From NCBI RefSeq assembly GCF_008639165.1, contig NZ_CP029197.1, forward strand, positions 5,832,001-5,896,000: a DNA stretch of 64,000 nucleotides. Reading direction: 5' to 3'. A program made the position numbers and the translations under genes. Source of the stretch: Streptomyces venezuelae ATCC 10712. Its GTDB lineage: Bacteria; Actinomycetota; Actinomycetes; Streptomycetales; Streptomycetaceae. Positions 30,939 to 40,057 of this stretch are shown one piece after another. The notes under the pieces were generated by a model, which did no database searches, was not told where the DNA came from, and worked only from the letters and a program-made list of their open reading frames with translations. Position 1 is the stretch's first letter. The number at the start of each line of letters is the position of its first letter.

Positions 30939-31763
30939 TCAATTGGTGGGGAGGTGCTGTTCCGTCTCGTCGCCGGGGCCGCGCTGGCAGCCCGGGCACC
31001 AGTACGTGACCCGGTCGCCGAGCTCCGCCTTGCGGATCCGGGCGCCGCAGCGGAGGCAGGAGCGCCCGGCGCGGCCGTAGACGTGCAGCGGGGTGCCGGG
31101 GCGGCGGGTGGTGGTGGTGCGCCGGTCCGGGCGGTCCTTGTTCGCGTCCAGGAGGCGGTGCGCGGTCGCCACCAGGCGGGCCGGGACGTCGGGGCCGAGG
31201 TCACCGACCGGGACCCAGGGCGTGACTCCGGCCAGGAAGGCCAGCTCCGACTTGTACACATTGCCGATGCCGGCCATGTTGCGCTGGTCGAGCAGGGCCT
31301 CGCCGAGTGACCGGGCGGGATCCGCGAGCAGCCTGCGGGTGGCCTCTTCCGCCTCCTCGGCGCCCCAGCCGGGGCCGAGGAGGTCCGGGCCGAGGTGGCC
31401 CACCGCGCCGGACTCGTCGGTGGTACGGATCAGCTCGAGGACCGGGAGACGGTAGCCGTACGCGGTGTGGTCGGCGTTTCCGAGGATGGCGCGGATCTGG
31501 TGGTCCGGGCCGCCGTGCGGGCGCTGCCCGGTGACGTACACCCGCCAGGCGCCGTCCATCCGGAGATGGGAGTGCAGGGTGAGGCCGCCCTCGATGCGGG
31601 CCAGCAGGTGCTTCCCCCGGGGTGTGACGTCGAGGACGGTCCGGCCGGTGAGGTCGGCGGTGGCGTACCGGGGGACCCGGAGGTCGGCGCGGGTCAGCGT
31701 CCGGCCGGCCAGAGCGGTGTGGAGCCGGTGCGCGGTCTGCCAGATGGTGTCTCCTTCGGGCAT
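30939..31763 (-). CDS. nei: Fpg/Nei family DNA glycosylase (endonuclease VIII-like)
   Basis: Base-excision repair enzyme removing oxidised bases. 274 residues starting MPEGDTIW, with the catalytic N-terminal Pro2-Glu3 exposed after Met removal. A helix-two-turn-helix region contains LLDQRNMAGIGNVYKSE with the DNA-contacting Asn. The C-terminal zinc finger is CLRCG...YWCPGC. The conserved MPEGD start fixes the ATG at 31763. The longer frame upstream is low-complexity. It lies directly beside the tandem repeat at the 3' end of the helicase gene. Confidence 0.93.
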   Translation of the reverse strand: MPEGDTIWQTAHRLHTALAGRTLTRADLRVPRYATADLTGRTVLDVTPRGKHLLARIEGGLTLHSHLRMDGAWRVYVTGQRPHGGPDHQIRAILGNADHTAYGYRLPVLELIRTTDESGAVGHLGPDLLGPGWGAEEAEEATRRLLADPARSLGEALLDQRNMAGIGNVYKSELAFLAGVTPWVPVGDLGPDVPARLVATAHRLLDANKDRPDRRTTTTRRPGTPLHVYGRAGRSCLRCGARIRKAELGDRVTYWCPGCQRGPGDETEQHLPTN

Positions 31764-31794
31764 GCGTCCATCATGCCGGGTGGGTGTCGATGCC

Positions 31795-32001
31795 GGGCGG
31801 GGTCCGGCTCGGGGGCGGGGGCTCACGCGCGGAGGCGCAGGCCCCCGGGCGGGGTCCGGCTCAGGGGCGGGGCTCAGGCGCGGAGGCGCAGGCCCCCGGG
31901 CGGGGTCCGGCTCAGGGGCGGGGCTCAGGCGCGGAGGCGGAGGCCCCCGGGCGGGGTCCGGCTCGGGGGTGGGGGCTCAGGCGCGGAGGCGGAGGCCTCT
32001 G
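31795..32001. repeat. 51-bp tandem repeat derived from the lhr 3' end
   Basis: GCGCGGAGGCG blocks recur at 31827, 31878, 31929 and 31981 (periods 51, 51 and 52 bp), each followed by GGCCCCCGGGCGGGGTCCGGCTC. The fourth copy is the coding end and stop codon of the helicase gene. The other copies repeat the same last codons plus stop beyond the gene. Copies differ by only a few bases. Confidence 0.88.
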
Positions 32002-35000
32002 GGGGTGGCGACGAAACCGGCGGCCTCCAGCGGACGGGACAGGGCGGACGTCAGGGCCGTCGCGCCGTTGATCCGCTCCACCGTGACCGTGCCCAGCGTG
32101 CCTGCCCGGGCCGCCGCCGCCAGGGCCTCGGCCGCCGCGCCCAGCGCCGTATCGTCCGGCTCCTGCGGCCAGCACAGCAGCGTCTTGCCGCCGCGCTCCA
32201 TGTAGAGCGTGAGCTCGCCGTCGACCAGGACCACCAGCGAGCCCGCCTTGCGGCCCGGCTTGTGCCCGGCGCCGGTCGGCGGCTCGGGCCAGGACAGGGC
32301 CGCCCCGTACGCGTTCGCCGGATCGGCCGCCGCCAGGACCACCGCCCGGGGGCCGGCCGCCGCCTCCGCGCCACGGTCGCGGGCGGTCGCCGCGGCCCGC
32401 AGCCGGTCCACCGCCCCGTCCATCGCGAACTGGGCCGCACCGAGACCCTCCACCACATAGCCGCGCCGGGCCTGCCCGCTGTCCTCGAAGGCCGCCAGGA
32501 TGCGGTACGTGGCGGAGAAGCCGCCCTCCACGCCCTCGGCGGCCACCGCGCCCCGGGTGACCACGCCGTGCCGGTCCAGGAGGGTACGGGCCAGGGCATG
32601 CGCCCGGTGCGTTGGCTCGGGCTCCTGCGGGGGCAGCAGCGACCAGCGGCCCGAGACCGTGGGCGGGCCCGTGCGGGAGGCGGTGCGGGCGGCCGCCGTC
32701 AGCGTGCCGTACCGGCCGCGCGGGACCGTGCGGCGCGCCCGATGGGCGGTGGCGCCCGCCGTGCGGCCCGAACCGAGGAGCGAGCGCAGCGGGGCCAGGG
32801 TGTCGTTGGTGAGGCGGCCCGACCAGGCCAGGTCCCAGACGGCGTCCGCCAGCTGCGGATCGGTGGCGTCCGGGTGGGTGGTGGCCCGGATCTGGTCGGC
32901 GATCTGGCGGAAGAACAGTCCGTACCCGCCGGACAGGGCGGTGAGCACCGACTCGTGCAGGGCGGACAGCTCCAGCGGATGCGCCGGCGGGAGGAGCAGT
33001 GGCGCCGCGTCCGCGAGGTACAGCGAGACCCAGCCGTCCTTGCCCGGCAGCGACCCCGCCCCCGCCCACAGCACCTCGCCGGTGGTCGTCAGCTCGTCGA
33101 GGAGCCCCGGGGAGTAGTCACGGACCCGGGACGGCAGGATCAGCTTCTCCAGCGCCGACGCGGGCACCGGCGCTCCCTGGAGCTGCTCGATCGCTCGGGC
33201 CAGGCCGTCGATGCCGCGCAGGCTGTTGCTTCCCAGGTGCTGCCACTGCGGCAGGAAGGTGGCCAGCGCGGCCGGCGGCACCGGCTCCAGCTCGTGGCGC
33301 AGCGCCGCCAGGGAGCGGCGGCGCAGCCGGCGCAGGACCGTGGCGTCGCACCACTCCTGGCCGATGCCCGACGGATGGAACTCGCCCTGCACGACCCGGC
33401 CCGAGGCGGCGAGCCGCTGGAGGGCGCCGTCGGTGACGGCCGCGCCCAGGCCGAAACGGGAGGCGGCCGCGGAGGACGTGAAGGGCCCGTGGGTGCGCGC
33501 GAACCGCGCGAGGAGGTCGCCCAGCGGATCCTTCACGGGCTCCGTGAACGCCTCCGGCACGCCCACGGGCAGGGCCGTGCCCAGCGCGTCCCGGAGCCGG
33601 CCCGCGTCCTCGATCGCCGCCCAGTGGTCCCGGCCCCCGATCCGCACCCTGATGGCCCGGCGGGCCGTGCCCAGCTCCGGCGCCCAGCCCGGCTCGGCGC
33701 CCCGCTCGGCCAGCTCCGCCTCGGTGAGCGGGCCCAGCACCCGCAGCAGGTCGGCGACGCCCTCCACGTCCTTGACCCGCCGGTCGTCCGTCAGCCACTG
33801 GAGCTCCCGCTCCAGCTCGGTCAGGACGTCGGCGTCGAGCAGCTCGCGCAGCTCCGCCTGGCCGAGGAGCTCGGCCAGCAGCCGGGAGTCCAGCGACAGC
33901 GCGGCCGCCCGCCGCTCCGCGAGCGGGGAGTCGCCCTCGTACAGGAACTGCGCCACATAGCCGAAGAGCAGGGAGCGGGCGAAGGGGGACGGCTCGGGGG
34001 TGGTGACCTCGACCAGACGGACCCGGCGGGACTCGATGTCGCCCATCAGCTCGGTCAGGCCCGGGAGGTCGAAGACGTCCTGGAGGCACTCGCGGACGGC
34101 TTCCAGGACGATCGGGAACGAACCGAACTCGCTCGCCACCTGGAGGAGCTGGGCGGCACGCTGCCGCTGCTGCCACAGCGGCGTGCGCTTGCCGGGGTTG
34201 CGCTTCGGCAGCAGCAGGGCACGCGCCGCGCACTCGCGGAAGCGGGAGGCGAACAGCGCGGAACCGCCGACCTGGTCGGTGACGATCTGCCCGATCTCAC
34301 CCTTGTCGAAGAGGGCGTCGGCCGCGCCCACGGGCGCCTTGTCCGCGTCGTACGTCGTGTCGAGATGGCGGCCGGGGTCGACCGGCTCGTGGTCGAGCAG
34401 GTCCAGGCCCATGTCCAGGCCCATCAGGTCCGCGTCCGGCAGCCGCAGCACGATGCCGTCGTCCGCGTGCATCACCTGGGCGTCCATGCCGTACCGCTCG
34501 GCGAGCCGCGCGCCGAGCGCCAGCGCCCAGGGGGCGTGCACCTGCGCCCCGAACGGGGAGTGGATCACGACCCGCCAGTCGCCGAGCTCGTCCCGGAACC
34601 GCTCGACCAGGATCGTCCGGTCGTCCGGCACATGGCCGCAGGCCTCGCGCTGCTCCTTGAGGTACGCCAGGACGTTCTCCGCGGCCCAGGCGTCCAGGCC
34701 GGCGGCGAGCAGCCGCAGCCGGGCGTCGTCGTCCGCGAGGGCGCCGACCTCGCGCAGGAACGCGCCCACCGCGCGGCCCAGTTCGAGCGGGCGGCCCAGC
34801 TGGTCGCCCTTCCAGAACGGCAGCCGGCCCGGCACCCCGGGCGCGGGGGACACCAGCACCCGGTCGCGGGTGATGTCCTCGATCCGCCAGGAGGTGGTGC
34901 CCAGGGTGAACACGTCGCCGACCCGCGACTCGTACACCATCTCCTCGTCGAGCTCGCCGACCCGGCCACCGCCCTTCTTCGGGTCCGAGCCCGCGAGGAA

Positions 35001-36635
35001 CACCCCGAACAGGCCCCGGTCGGGGATCGTGCCGCCCGAGGTGACGGCGAGCCGCTGCGCGCCCGGCCGCCCGGTGACCGTCCCGGCCACCCGGTCCCAG
35101 ACCACGCGCGGGCGCAGCTCGGCGAAGGCGTCCGAGGGATAGCGGCCCGCCAGCATGTCGAGCACGCCCGTGAACGCCGACTCGGGCAGCGAGGCGAACG
35201 GCGCCGCCCGGCGGACCAGGGCGAGGAGGTCGTCCACCTGCCAGGTGTCCAGCGAGACGATGGCGACCAGCTGCTGGGCGAGCACGTCCAGCGGATTGGC
35301 CGGGATCCGCATCGACTCGATCGCACCCGACCGCATCCGCTCGGTGACCACCGCCGCCTGCACGAGATCGCCCCGGTACTTGGGGAAGACCACGCCCGTC
35401 GACACCGCGCCCACCTGGTGCCCGGCGCGGCCCACCCGCTGCAGCCCCGAGGCGACCGAGGGCGGCGACTCGACCTGCACGACCAGGTCGACCGCGCCCA
35501 TGTCGATGCCGAGCTCCAGGCTGGAGGTGGCCACCACGGCGGGCAGCCGGCCCGCCTTCAGGTCCTCCTCCACCAGGGCGCGCTGCTCCTTCGACACCGA
35601 GCCGTGGTGGGCGCGGGCGAGCACGGCGGGGGCGCCGTGCGCCGCCCCCGACTGGGCCATGATCTCGGCCGGCGGCGCCCCGTCGGGCAGCGGCTCGCCC
35701 GTCGCCCGCTCGTACGCGATCTCGTTGAGCCGGTTGCACAGACGCTCGGCGAGGCGCCGGGAGTTGGCGAAGACGATCGTGGAACGGTGGGACTGCACGA
35801 GGTCGGCGATCCGCTCCTCCACGTGGGGCCAGATCGACGGCTTGTCACCGCCGTCCTTGCCCTCGGAGGCGGGGGAGCCGCCCAGCTCGCCCATGTCCTC
35901 GACGGGGACGACGACGGAGAGGTCGAACTCCTTCCCCGACGGCGGCTGGACGATCTCCACGGCGCGCCCCGGCGACAGATAGCGGGCCACCTCGTCCACC
36001 GGCCGCACGGTCGCCGACAGGCCGATCCGGCGCGCGGGCCGCGGCAGCAGCTCGTCGAGCCGCTCCAGGGACAGGGCCAGGTGCGCGCCCCGCTTGGTGC
36101 CCGCCACCGCGTGCACCTCGTCCAGGATGACCGTCTCCACGCCCGCGAGGGCCTCACGGGTCGCCGAGGTCAGCATCAGGAACAGGGACTCGGGGGTGGT
36201 GATCAGGATGTCCGGCGGCCGGGTCGCGAGCGCCCGGCGCTCGGCCTGCGGGGTGTCGCCGGAGCGGATGCCGACCTTGATGTCCGGCTCGGGCAGCCCG
36301 AGCCGCACCGACTCCTGCCGGATGCCGGTCAGCGGCGAGCGCAGATTCCGCTCGACGTCCACCGCCAGGGCCTTCAGCGGCGACACGTACAGCACGCGGC
36401 AGCGCTTCTTCGGCTCGGCCGGCGGGGGCGCGGAGGCGAGCCGGTCCAGGGAGGCGAGGAACGCGGCCAGCGTCTTGCCCGAGCCCGTCGGCGCGACGAC
36501 GAGGACGTCGGAGCCCGCGCCGATGGCGGTCCAGGCGCCCTCCTGCGCCGCCGTGGGCGCGGTGAAGGCACCGCTGAACCAACCACGGGTCGCGGGGGAG
36601 AACGATTCGAGCGCGGACCTGACCATGTCCCCCAT
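31977..36635 (-). CDS. lhr: Lhr-type ATP-dependent DNA helicase
   Basis: 1552-residue superfamily 2 helicase involved in DNA repair. The two RecA domains show Walker A APTGSGKT (about 42-49), DEVH in VILDEVHAVAGTKRG, SATVRPV (motif III), and motif VI LQRVGRAGHQ. Winged-helix and beta-barrel domains follow, and then the large Lhr C-terminal domain, giving the full-length Lhr size. ATG 36635 has GGGG six bases upstream on the minus strand; ATG 36626 is the alternative start. The last codons (GLRLRA) lie within the tandem repeat at 31795-32001. It is divergent from the AraC-type gene. Confidence 0.94.
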   Translation of the reverse strand: MGDMVRSALESFSPATRGWFSGAFTAPTAAQEGAWTAIGAGSDVLVVAPTGSGKTLAAFLASLDRLASAPPPAEPKKRCRVLYVSPLKALAVDVERNLRSPLTGIRQESVRLGLPEPDIKVGIRSGDTPQAERRALATRPPDILITTPESLFLMLTSATREALAGVETVILDEVHAVAGTKRGAHLALSLERLDELLPRPARRIGLSATVRPVDEVARYLSPGRAVEIVQPPSGKEFDLSVVVPVEDMGELGGSPASEGKDGGDKPSIWPHVEERIADLVQSHRSTIVFANSRRLAERLCNRLNEIAYERATGEPLPDGAPPAEIMAQSGAAHGAPAVLARAHHGSVSKEQRALVEEDLKAGRLPAVVATSSLELGIDMGAVDLVVQVESPPSVASGLQRVGRAGHQVGAVSTGVVFPKYRGDLVQAAVVTERMRSGAIESMRIPANPLDVLAQQLVAIVSLDTWQVDDLLALVRRAAPFASLPESAFTGVLDMLAGRYPSDAFAELRPRVVWDRVAGTVTGRPGAQRLAVTSGGTIPDRGLFGVFLAGSDPKKGGGRVGELDEEMVYESRVGDVFTLGTTSWRIEDITRDRVLVSPAPGVPGRLPFWKGDQLGRPLELGRAVGAFLREVGALADDDARLRLLAAGLDAWAAENVLAYLKEQREACGHVPDDRTILVERFRDELGDWRVVIHSPFGAQVHAPWALALGARLAERYGMDAQVMHADDGIVLRLPDADLMGLDMGLDLLDHEPVDPGRHLDTTYDADKAPVGAADALFDKGEIGQIVTDQVGGSALFASRFRECAARALLLPKRNPGKRTPLWQQRQRAAQLLQVASEFGSFPIVLEAVRECLQDVFDLPGLTELMGDIESRRVRLVEVTTPEPSPFARSLLFGYVAQFLYEGDSPLAERRAAALSLDSRLLAELLGQAELRELLDADVLTELERELQWLTDDRRVKDVEGVADLLRVLGPLTEAELAERGAEPGWAPELGTARRAIRVRIGGRDHWAAIEDAGRLRDALGTALPVGVPEAFTEPVKDPLGDLLARFARTHGPFTSSAAASRFGLGAAVTDGALQRLAASGRVVQGEFHPSGIGQEWCDATVLRRLRRRSLAALRHELEPVPPAALATFLPQWQHLGSNSLRGIDGLARAIEQLQGAPVPASALEKLILPSRVRDYSPGLLDELTTTGEVLWAGAGSLPGKDGWVSLYLADAAPLLLPPAHPLELSALHESVLTALSGGYGLFFRQIADQIRATTHPDATDPQLADAVWDLAWSGRLTNDTLAPLRSLLGSGRTAGATAHRARRTVPRGRYGTLTAAARTASRTGPPTVSGRWSLLPPQEPEPTHRAHALARTLLDRHGVVTRGAVAAEGVEGGFSATYRILAAFEDSGQARRGYVVEGLGAAQFAMDGAVDRLRAAATARDRGAEAAAGPRAVVLAAADPANAYGAALSWPEPPTGAGHKPGRKAGSLVVLVDGELTLYMERGGKTLLCWPQEPDDTALGAAAEALAAAARAGTLGTVTVERINGATALTSALSRPLEAAGFVATPRGLRLRA

Positions 36636-36716
36636 CGTGCACCCCGCCACTGACAACCGCCCGGACCTGGGCACGACCGCTCGTGGCCGCTCCGGGGCCT
36701 GGCGCAGAATGGAGGC

Positions 36717-37541
36717 ATGGCGAGCGGGGAGCGGGCACGGTACTGGCAGTACTCCGAGCTGCCCGGGGTCGACCTGCTGCACGCCCACTACGTCCGGAAG
36801 GCCTTCGCCCGGCACACCCACGAGAGCTTCGTCTTCGCCGCGATCACCGAGGGCGTCGAGGCCTTCCACTACCGTGACGAACTCGTCCACGCGAGCCCCG
36901 GCCAGATCGCCCTGGTCAACCCCGACACCCCGCACACCGGGCACGCGGGCGTGCCCGAGGGCTGGACGTACCGGACGATCTACCCCGACGCGGAGATCGT
37001 CCGGGCCATCGCCGCCGACACCCTCGCCCTGCGCGGCTCCGTCGGCTTCACCTCGCCCGTCGTCGACGACCCGCACGCCGCCCGGCTCGTCGTCGGCGTC
37101 CACCGGGCCGCCGAGGAGGGCAACGCGCTCGCCGCCGACAGCCTCCTGCGGCTGGTCACGGCCAGGATGCTGCGCAGCCACGGCGGCATCGTCAGCCCGC
37201 TGCCGCCCCGCTCGGCGGGCGCCCGCAACGCGGCACGCGCGCGTGCCGTCCTGGAGGACCGGATGGTCGAGCCGCCGACCCTCGAACGGCTCGCCGCCGA
37301 CCTCGGCACCAGCCCCTTCGCCCTCCTCCGGGCCTTCCGGGACGCGTACGGGATGCCGCCGCACACCTGGCTGACCGACGCGCGCGTACGGCGGGCACGG
37401 CAGCTGCTCGACACGGGCACCCCGCCGGCGGAGGCGGCCGCGATCGTCGGCTTCACCGACCAGTCGCACCTCAACCGGCACTTCACCCGCAGCGTCGGGG
37501 TGCCGCCCGGCGCGTACCAGCGCGCGAGGTCAGGGGCGTAA
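36717..37541 (+). CDS. AraC family transcriptional regulator
   Basis: 274 residues. An N-terminal cupin-type effector domain (HTHESFVFAAITEGVEAFHYR...PGQIALVNPDTPHTG) is joined to a C-terminal double HTH (LERLAADLGTSPFALLRAFRDAYGMPPHTWLTDARVRRARQLL and EAAAIVGFTDQSHLNRHFTRSVGVPPGAYQ). The gene lies 55 bp before azlCD on the same strand, and this AraC-AzlC-AzlD order is common, so it probably controls that exporter. GGAGG is only one base from the ATG, too close for normal use, so the start may be leaderless or a little downstream. Confidence 0.92.
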   Translation: MASGERARYWQYSELPGVDLLHAHYVRKAFARHTHESFVFAAITEGVEAFHYRDELVHASPGQIALVNPDTPHTGHAGVPEGWTYRTIYPDAEIVRAIAADTLALRGSVGFTSPVVDDPHAARLVVGVHRAAEEGNALAADSLLRLVTARMLRSHGGIVSPLPPRSAGARNAARARAVLEDRMVEPPTLERLAADLGTSPFALLRAFRDAYGMPPHTWLTDARVRRARQLLDTGTPPAEAAAIVGFTDQSHLNRHFTRSVGVPPGAYQRARSGA

Positions 37542-37596
37542 CGGCCCGCAAGAACGTACAAGACCGGGCCGGAAGGGCTGCCGTAGCGTCCCTGAC

Positions 37597-38364
37597 GTGG
37601 CAGAACGAACAGCACCCCCCGTCATACGCGACAGCGCACCGCCCCAGGGCAAACCCGACGCCGCCGTCGTCCGCGACGCCCTCGGCGTCGGAGTCGCCGT
37701 CGGCCTCTCCGGCTTCGCCTTCGGCGTGACCTCCGCAGGCTCCGGCCTCAGCGTCCTCCAGACCTGCGTCCTCAGCCTGCTCGTCTTCACCGGCGCCTCG
37801 CAGTTCGCGCTGGTCGGCGCGCTCGCCGCCGGTGGCAACCCCTTCACGGCCGCCGCCGGCGCCTTCTTCCTCGGCACCCGCAACGCCTTCTACGGGCTGC
37901 GCCTCTCCCAGCTCCTCGCCGTACCGAAGGCCGTCAGGCCGTTCGCCGCGCACTGGGTGATCGACGAGACCACGGCGGTCGCCCTCGCCCAGCCGTCCCG
38001 CCGGGCCGCCCGGCTCGGCTTCACCGTCACCGGGCTCACGCTGTACGTCCTGTGGAACGCGACGACCCTGCTCGGCGCGCTCGGCGCCGAGGCGATCGGC
38101 GACACCGCGGCCTGGGGGCTCGACGCGGCCGGTCCCGCCGTCTTCCTCGCCCTGCTCGCGCCCATGCTGAAGACCGCGACCGAGCGGACCACCGCCGGGA
38201 TCGCCGTCCTGCTCGGCCTCGGCCTGCTGCCCGTGCTGCCCGCCGGGGTGCCGGTTCTCGCGGCTGCCCTCGCCGCGCCGCTGGTGCTCTGGTTCCAGGG
38301 CCGCCGGATGGGCCCGGCCGCGGGAGCGGCGGACCCGTCCGGACGAGAGAAGGAGACCCGATGA
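37597..38364 (+). CDS. azlC: AzlC family branched-chain amino acid exporter subunit
   Basis: 255 residues, multi-span membrane protein with the AzlC signature GVAVGLSGFAFGVTSAGSG, SLLVFTGASQFALVG and FFLGTRNAFYGLRL. Together with AzlD it forms an exporter for branched-chain amino acids or analogues. GTG 37597 stands 7 nt after TAGCGT (37584-37589) and lacks a ribosome-binding site, so a leaderless transcript is likely. The stop overlaps the azlD ATG (ATGA). Confidence 0.92.
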   Translation: MAERTAPPVIRDSAPPQGKPDAAVVRDALGVGVAVGLSGFAFGVTSAGSGLSVLQTCVLSLLVFTGASQFALVGALAAGGNPFTAAAGAFFLGTRNAFYGLRLSQLLAVPKAVRPFAAHWVIDETTAVALAQPSRRAARLGFTVTGLTLYVLWNATTLLGALGAEAIGDTAAWGLDAAGPAVFLALLAPMLKTATERTTAGIAVLLGLGLLPVLPAGVPVLAAALAAPLVLWFQGRRMGPAAGAADPSGREKETR

Positions 38365-38669
38365 ACGTCTGGATCGCGATCGCCCTGACCGCCGCCGGGT
38401 GCTACCTCGTCAAGCTGCTCGGCCTGCTCGTCCCCGCCGGAGCGCTGGAGCGGCCGCTCGTCCAGCGGCTCGCCGCGCTGCTGCCGGTCGCGCTGCTCGC
38501 CGCGCTGACGGCGCAGCAGACGTTCGGCGCGGGCGACTCCGTCGTCCTGGACGCCCGGGCCGCCGGCCTCGCCGCGGCCGCCGTCGCGCTCGTCCTGCGA
38601 GCCCCGTTCCTGGTGGTCGTCGGCGCCGCCGTCGCCGTCACGGCGGGGGTACGCGCGCTGGGCTGGTGA
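38361..38669 (+). CDS. azlD: AzlD family small exporter subunit
   Basis: 102 residues, almost wholly hydrophobic with three to four spans (NVWIAIALTAAGCYLVKLLGLLVP...LALLPVALLAALTAQQTF...APFLVVVGAAVAVTAGVRAL), the normal size and pattern of AzlD. ATG 38361 overlaps the azlC stop and is preceded by AAGGAGA. A hairpin at 38698-38736 ends the unit. Confidence 0.92.
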   Translation: MNVWIAIALTAAGCYLVKLLGLLVPAGALERPLVQRLAALLPVALLAALTAQQTFGAGDSVVLDARAAGLAAAAVALVLRAPFLVVVGAAVAVTAGVRALGW

Positions 38670-38697
38670 CCACGGGGAACGGGCGGGGCCGGTCGCA

Positions 38698-38736
38698 GGC
38701 CGGGAGTACAGCGAGCGCGGCCGCCGCCTCCCGGCC
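38698..38736. terminator. Bidirectional terminator between azlD and the toroid-like gene
   Basis: GGCCGGGAG (38698-38706) and CTCCCGGCC (38728-38736) form a 9-bp stem in the short gap between convergent genes. Confidence 0.55.
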
Positions 38737-38737
38737 G

Positions 38738-39667
38738 TCAGTCGACCGGGCGGCCGTGGGCGCGGAGGGTGCGCAGTGCCTCCACCGTGACGAGCGGGCG
38801 GCCCTCCAGGGCCGAACCGGGGGCCCAGGCGCGCCAGCGGATCGGCCAGCCGCCGTCCTCCTCCTGGTCGGCCGCCAGCCGGTCGAGGGAGCGGGCCATC
38901 TCCTCCGCCGTGAACCAGCGGGCGGCCAGCGAGTCCGGCACGCGCGCGTAGTCGTGCGGGAAATGGCGTTCCCCCGGCGCGTACCCGTCCGCCACCGGAT
39001 AGTCCTCCTCCCGGTCGGGGTCGAGCACGGCGAGCCGCTGCTCACGGACGAGGCGGCCGAGCCGGTCCGCGGCGGCCTCCGCACGCGCGCGGTCCGGGGC
39101 CCCGTCCAGGAAGGCGACCGCGGCCTGGATCTCGTACGGATGCGACTTCTCCAGCGACTCCACGGCCGACCAGCAGAACTCGGTGGCCCGGAAGAGCCAC
39201 GCGTGCCACACCTGGTTGCGGTGCAGCACCCCGACCACCGGGCCGGTCGCGAGCAGCGCGCTCGGCGGGGCGTCGACGACCGGGACGAACGGCGCGGCCG
39301 GGTACCCGCGCTGGGACGGGTGGACCGCCGGGAGCGCGCCGTCGTGGGTGGACACCTCGGTGAGGTAGCGGCAGATCCGCTCCACGCGCAGCCCGCCGCA
39401 GCGCCCGATGGAGTCCAGCACCCGGAGCCCGTGCGCGGTGTGCAGGGGCTGGCTGACCGGCCCGCGCAGGTCGGGTTCGAGTGCGTGGCCGTAGCCGCCG
39501 TCCTCGTTGAGGTACGCCGAGAGGGCCGTCTCCACCTGATCCGCGCCGCCGCGCAGGAAGTGGTAGGCGAACCGGCGCTGTTCGAGGACACGGGCCGTCA
39601 GCCAGACGAAACGCTCGGCGCGGGCCACGGGGGTCGCGTGCGGTGAGGAGAGGGGTTTTTCGGCCAT
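38738..39667 (-). CDS. Hypothetical protein, alpha/alpha-toroid (prenyltransferase-like) repeats
   Basis: 309 residues. The chain is helical and contains Gly/Asp/Gly-rich turns reminiscent of the squalene-cyclase/prenyltransferase toroid (YLNEDGGYGHALEPDLRGP, LAADQEEDGGWPIRWRAW), spaced as inner-helix repeats. No DxDD or other catalytic motif is evident. ATG 39667 lies 6 nt after a TACGGT box on the minus strand. Enzymatic activity is not established; it may be a binding toroid. Confidence 0.75.
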   Translation of the reverse strand: MAEKPLSSPHATPVARAERFVWLTARVLEQRRFAYHFLRGGADQVETALSAYLNEDGGYGHALEPDLRGPVSQPLHTAHGLRVLDSIGRCGGLRVERICRYLTEVSTHDGALPAVHPSQRGYPAAPFVPVVDAPPSALLATGPVVGVLHRNQVWHAWLFRATEFCWSAVESLEKSHPYEIQAAVAFLDGAPDRARAEAAADRLGRLVREQRLAVLDPDREEDYPVADGYAPGERHFPHDYARVPDSLAARWFTAEEMARSLDRLAADQEEDGGWPIRWRAWAPGSALEGRPLVTVEALRTLRAHGRPVD

Positions 39668-39746
39668 GCTCCGACCGTAGGGCGGAAAGTCGCGGTGACA
39701 AGGGCTACGGAGCGGGCTGCACTCTTGGGAGCGGGATACTGGTGTC

Positions 39747-39941
39747 ATGCGGTTGACGATTTTCTGGGAGCGGATGGCGGACCACTTCGGTGCGTCCTAC
39801 GCCGAGTCCTTCGCACGTGACCATGTGATGGCCGAGCTCGGCGGGCGGACGGTGCGCGAGGCGCTGGACGCCGGCTGGGAGGCGAAGGACGTCTGGCGGG
39901 CGGTCTGCGCCGCCGTCGACGTGCCGGCCGACAAGCGCTGA
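39747..39941 (+). CDS. DUF3046 family small protein
   Basis: 64 residues, MRLTIFWERMADHFGASYAES...VMAELGGRTVREALDAGWEAKDVWRAVCAAVDVP. This matches DUF3046, a short helical protein regularly found near recA in actinobacteria. It may bind nucleic acid or a partner, but no function is known to me. The ATG has GGGAGCGGG upstream at reasonable spacing. Confidence 0.88.
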   Translation: MRLTIFWERMADHFGASYAESFARDHVMAELGGRTVREALDAGWEAKDVWRAVCAAVDVPADKR

Positions 39942-40057
39942 CCGGAGGCGTGACCGGAGCCCGTACCGCACGGTGACCGCGCGGCTCACGCCGGGTGACC
40001 GAAGGGGATGTGGGGGGTCCGGGGTGGAATGTCCGTGCGGTGCGCGAGACTGGCGGG

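Noticed and set aside
31395..36653. Very long open frame antisense to the helicase gene
   Set aside because: Its product is Arg/Gly/Ala/Gln-rich without domains. It is an expected shadow in high-GC DNA opposite a real 1552-residue helicase with all motifs.
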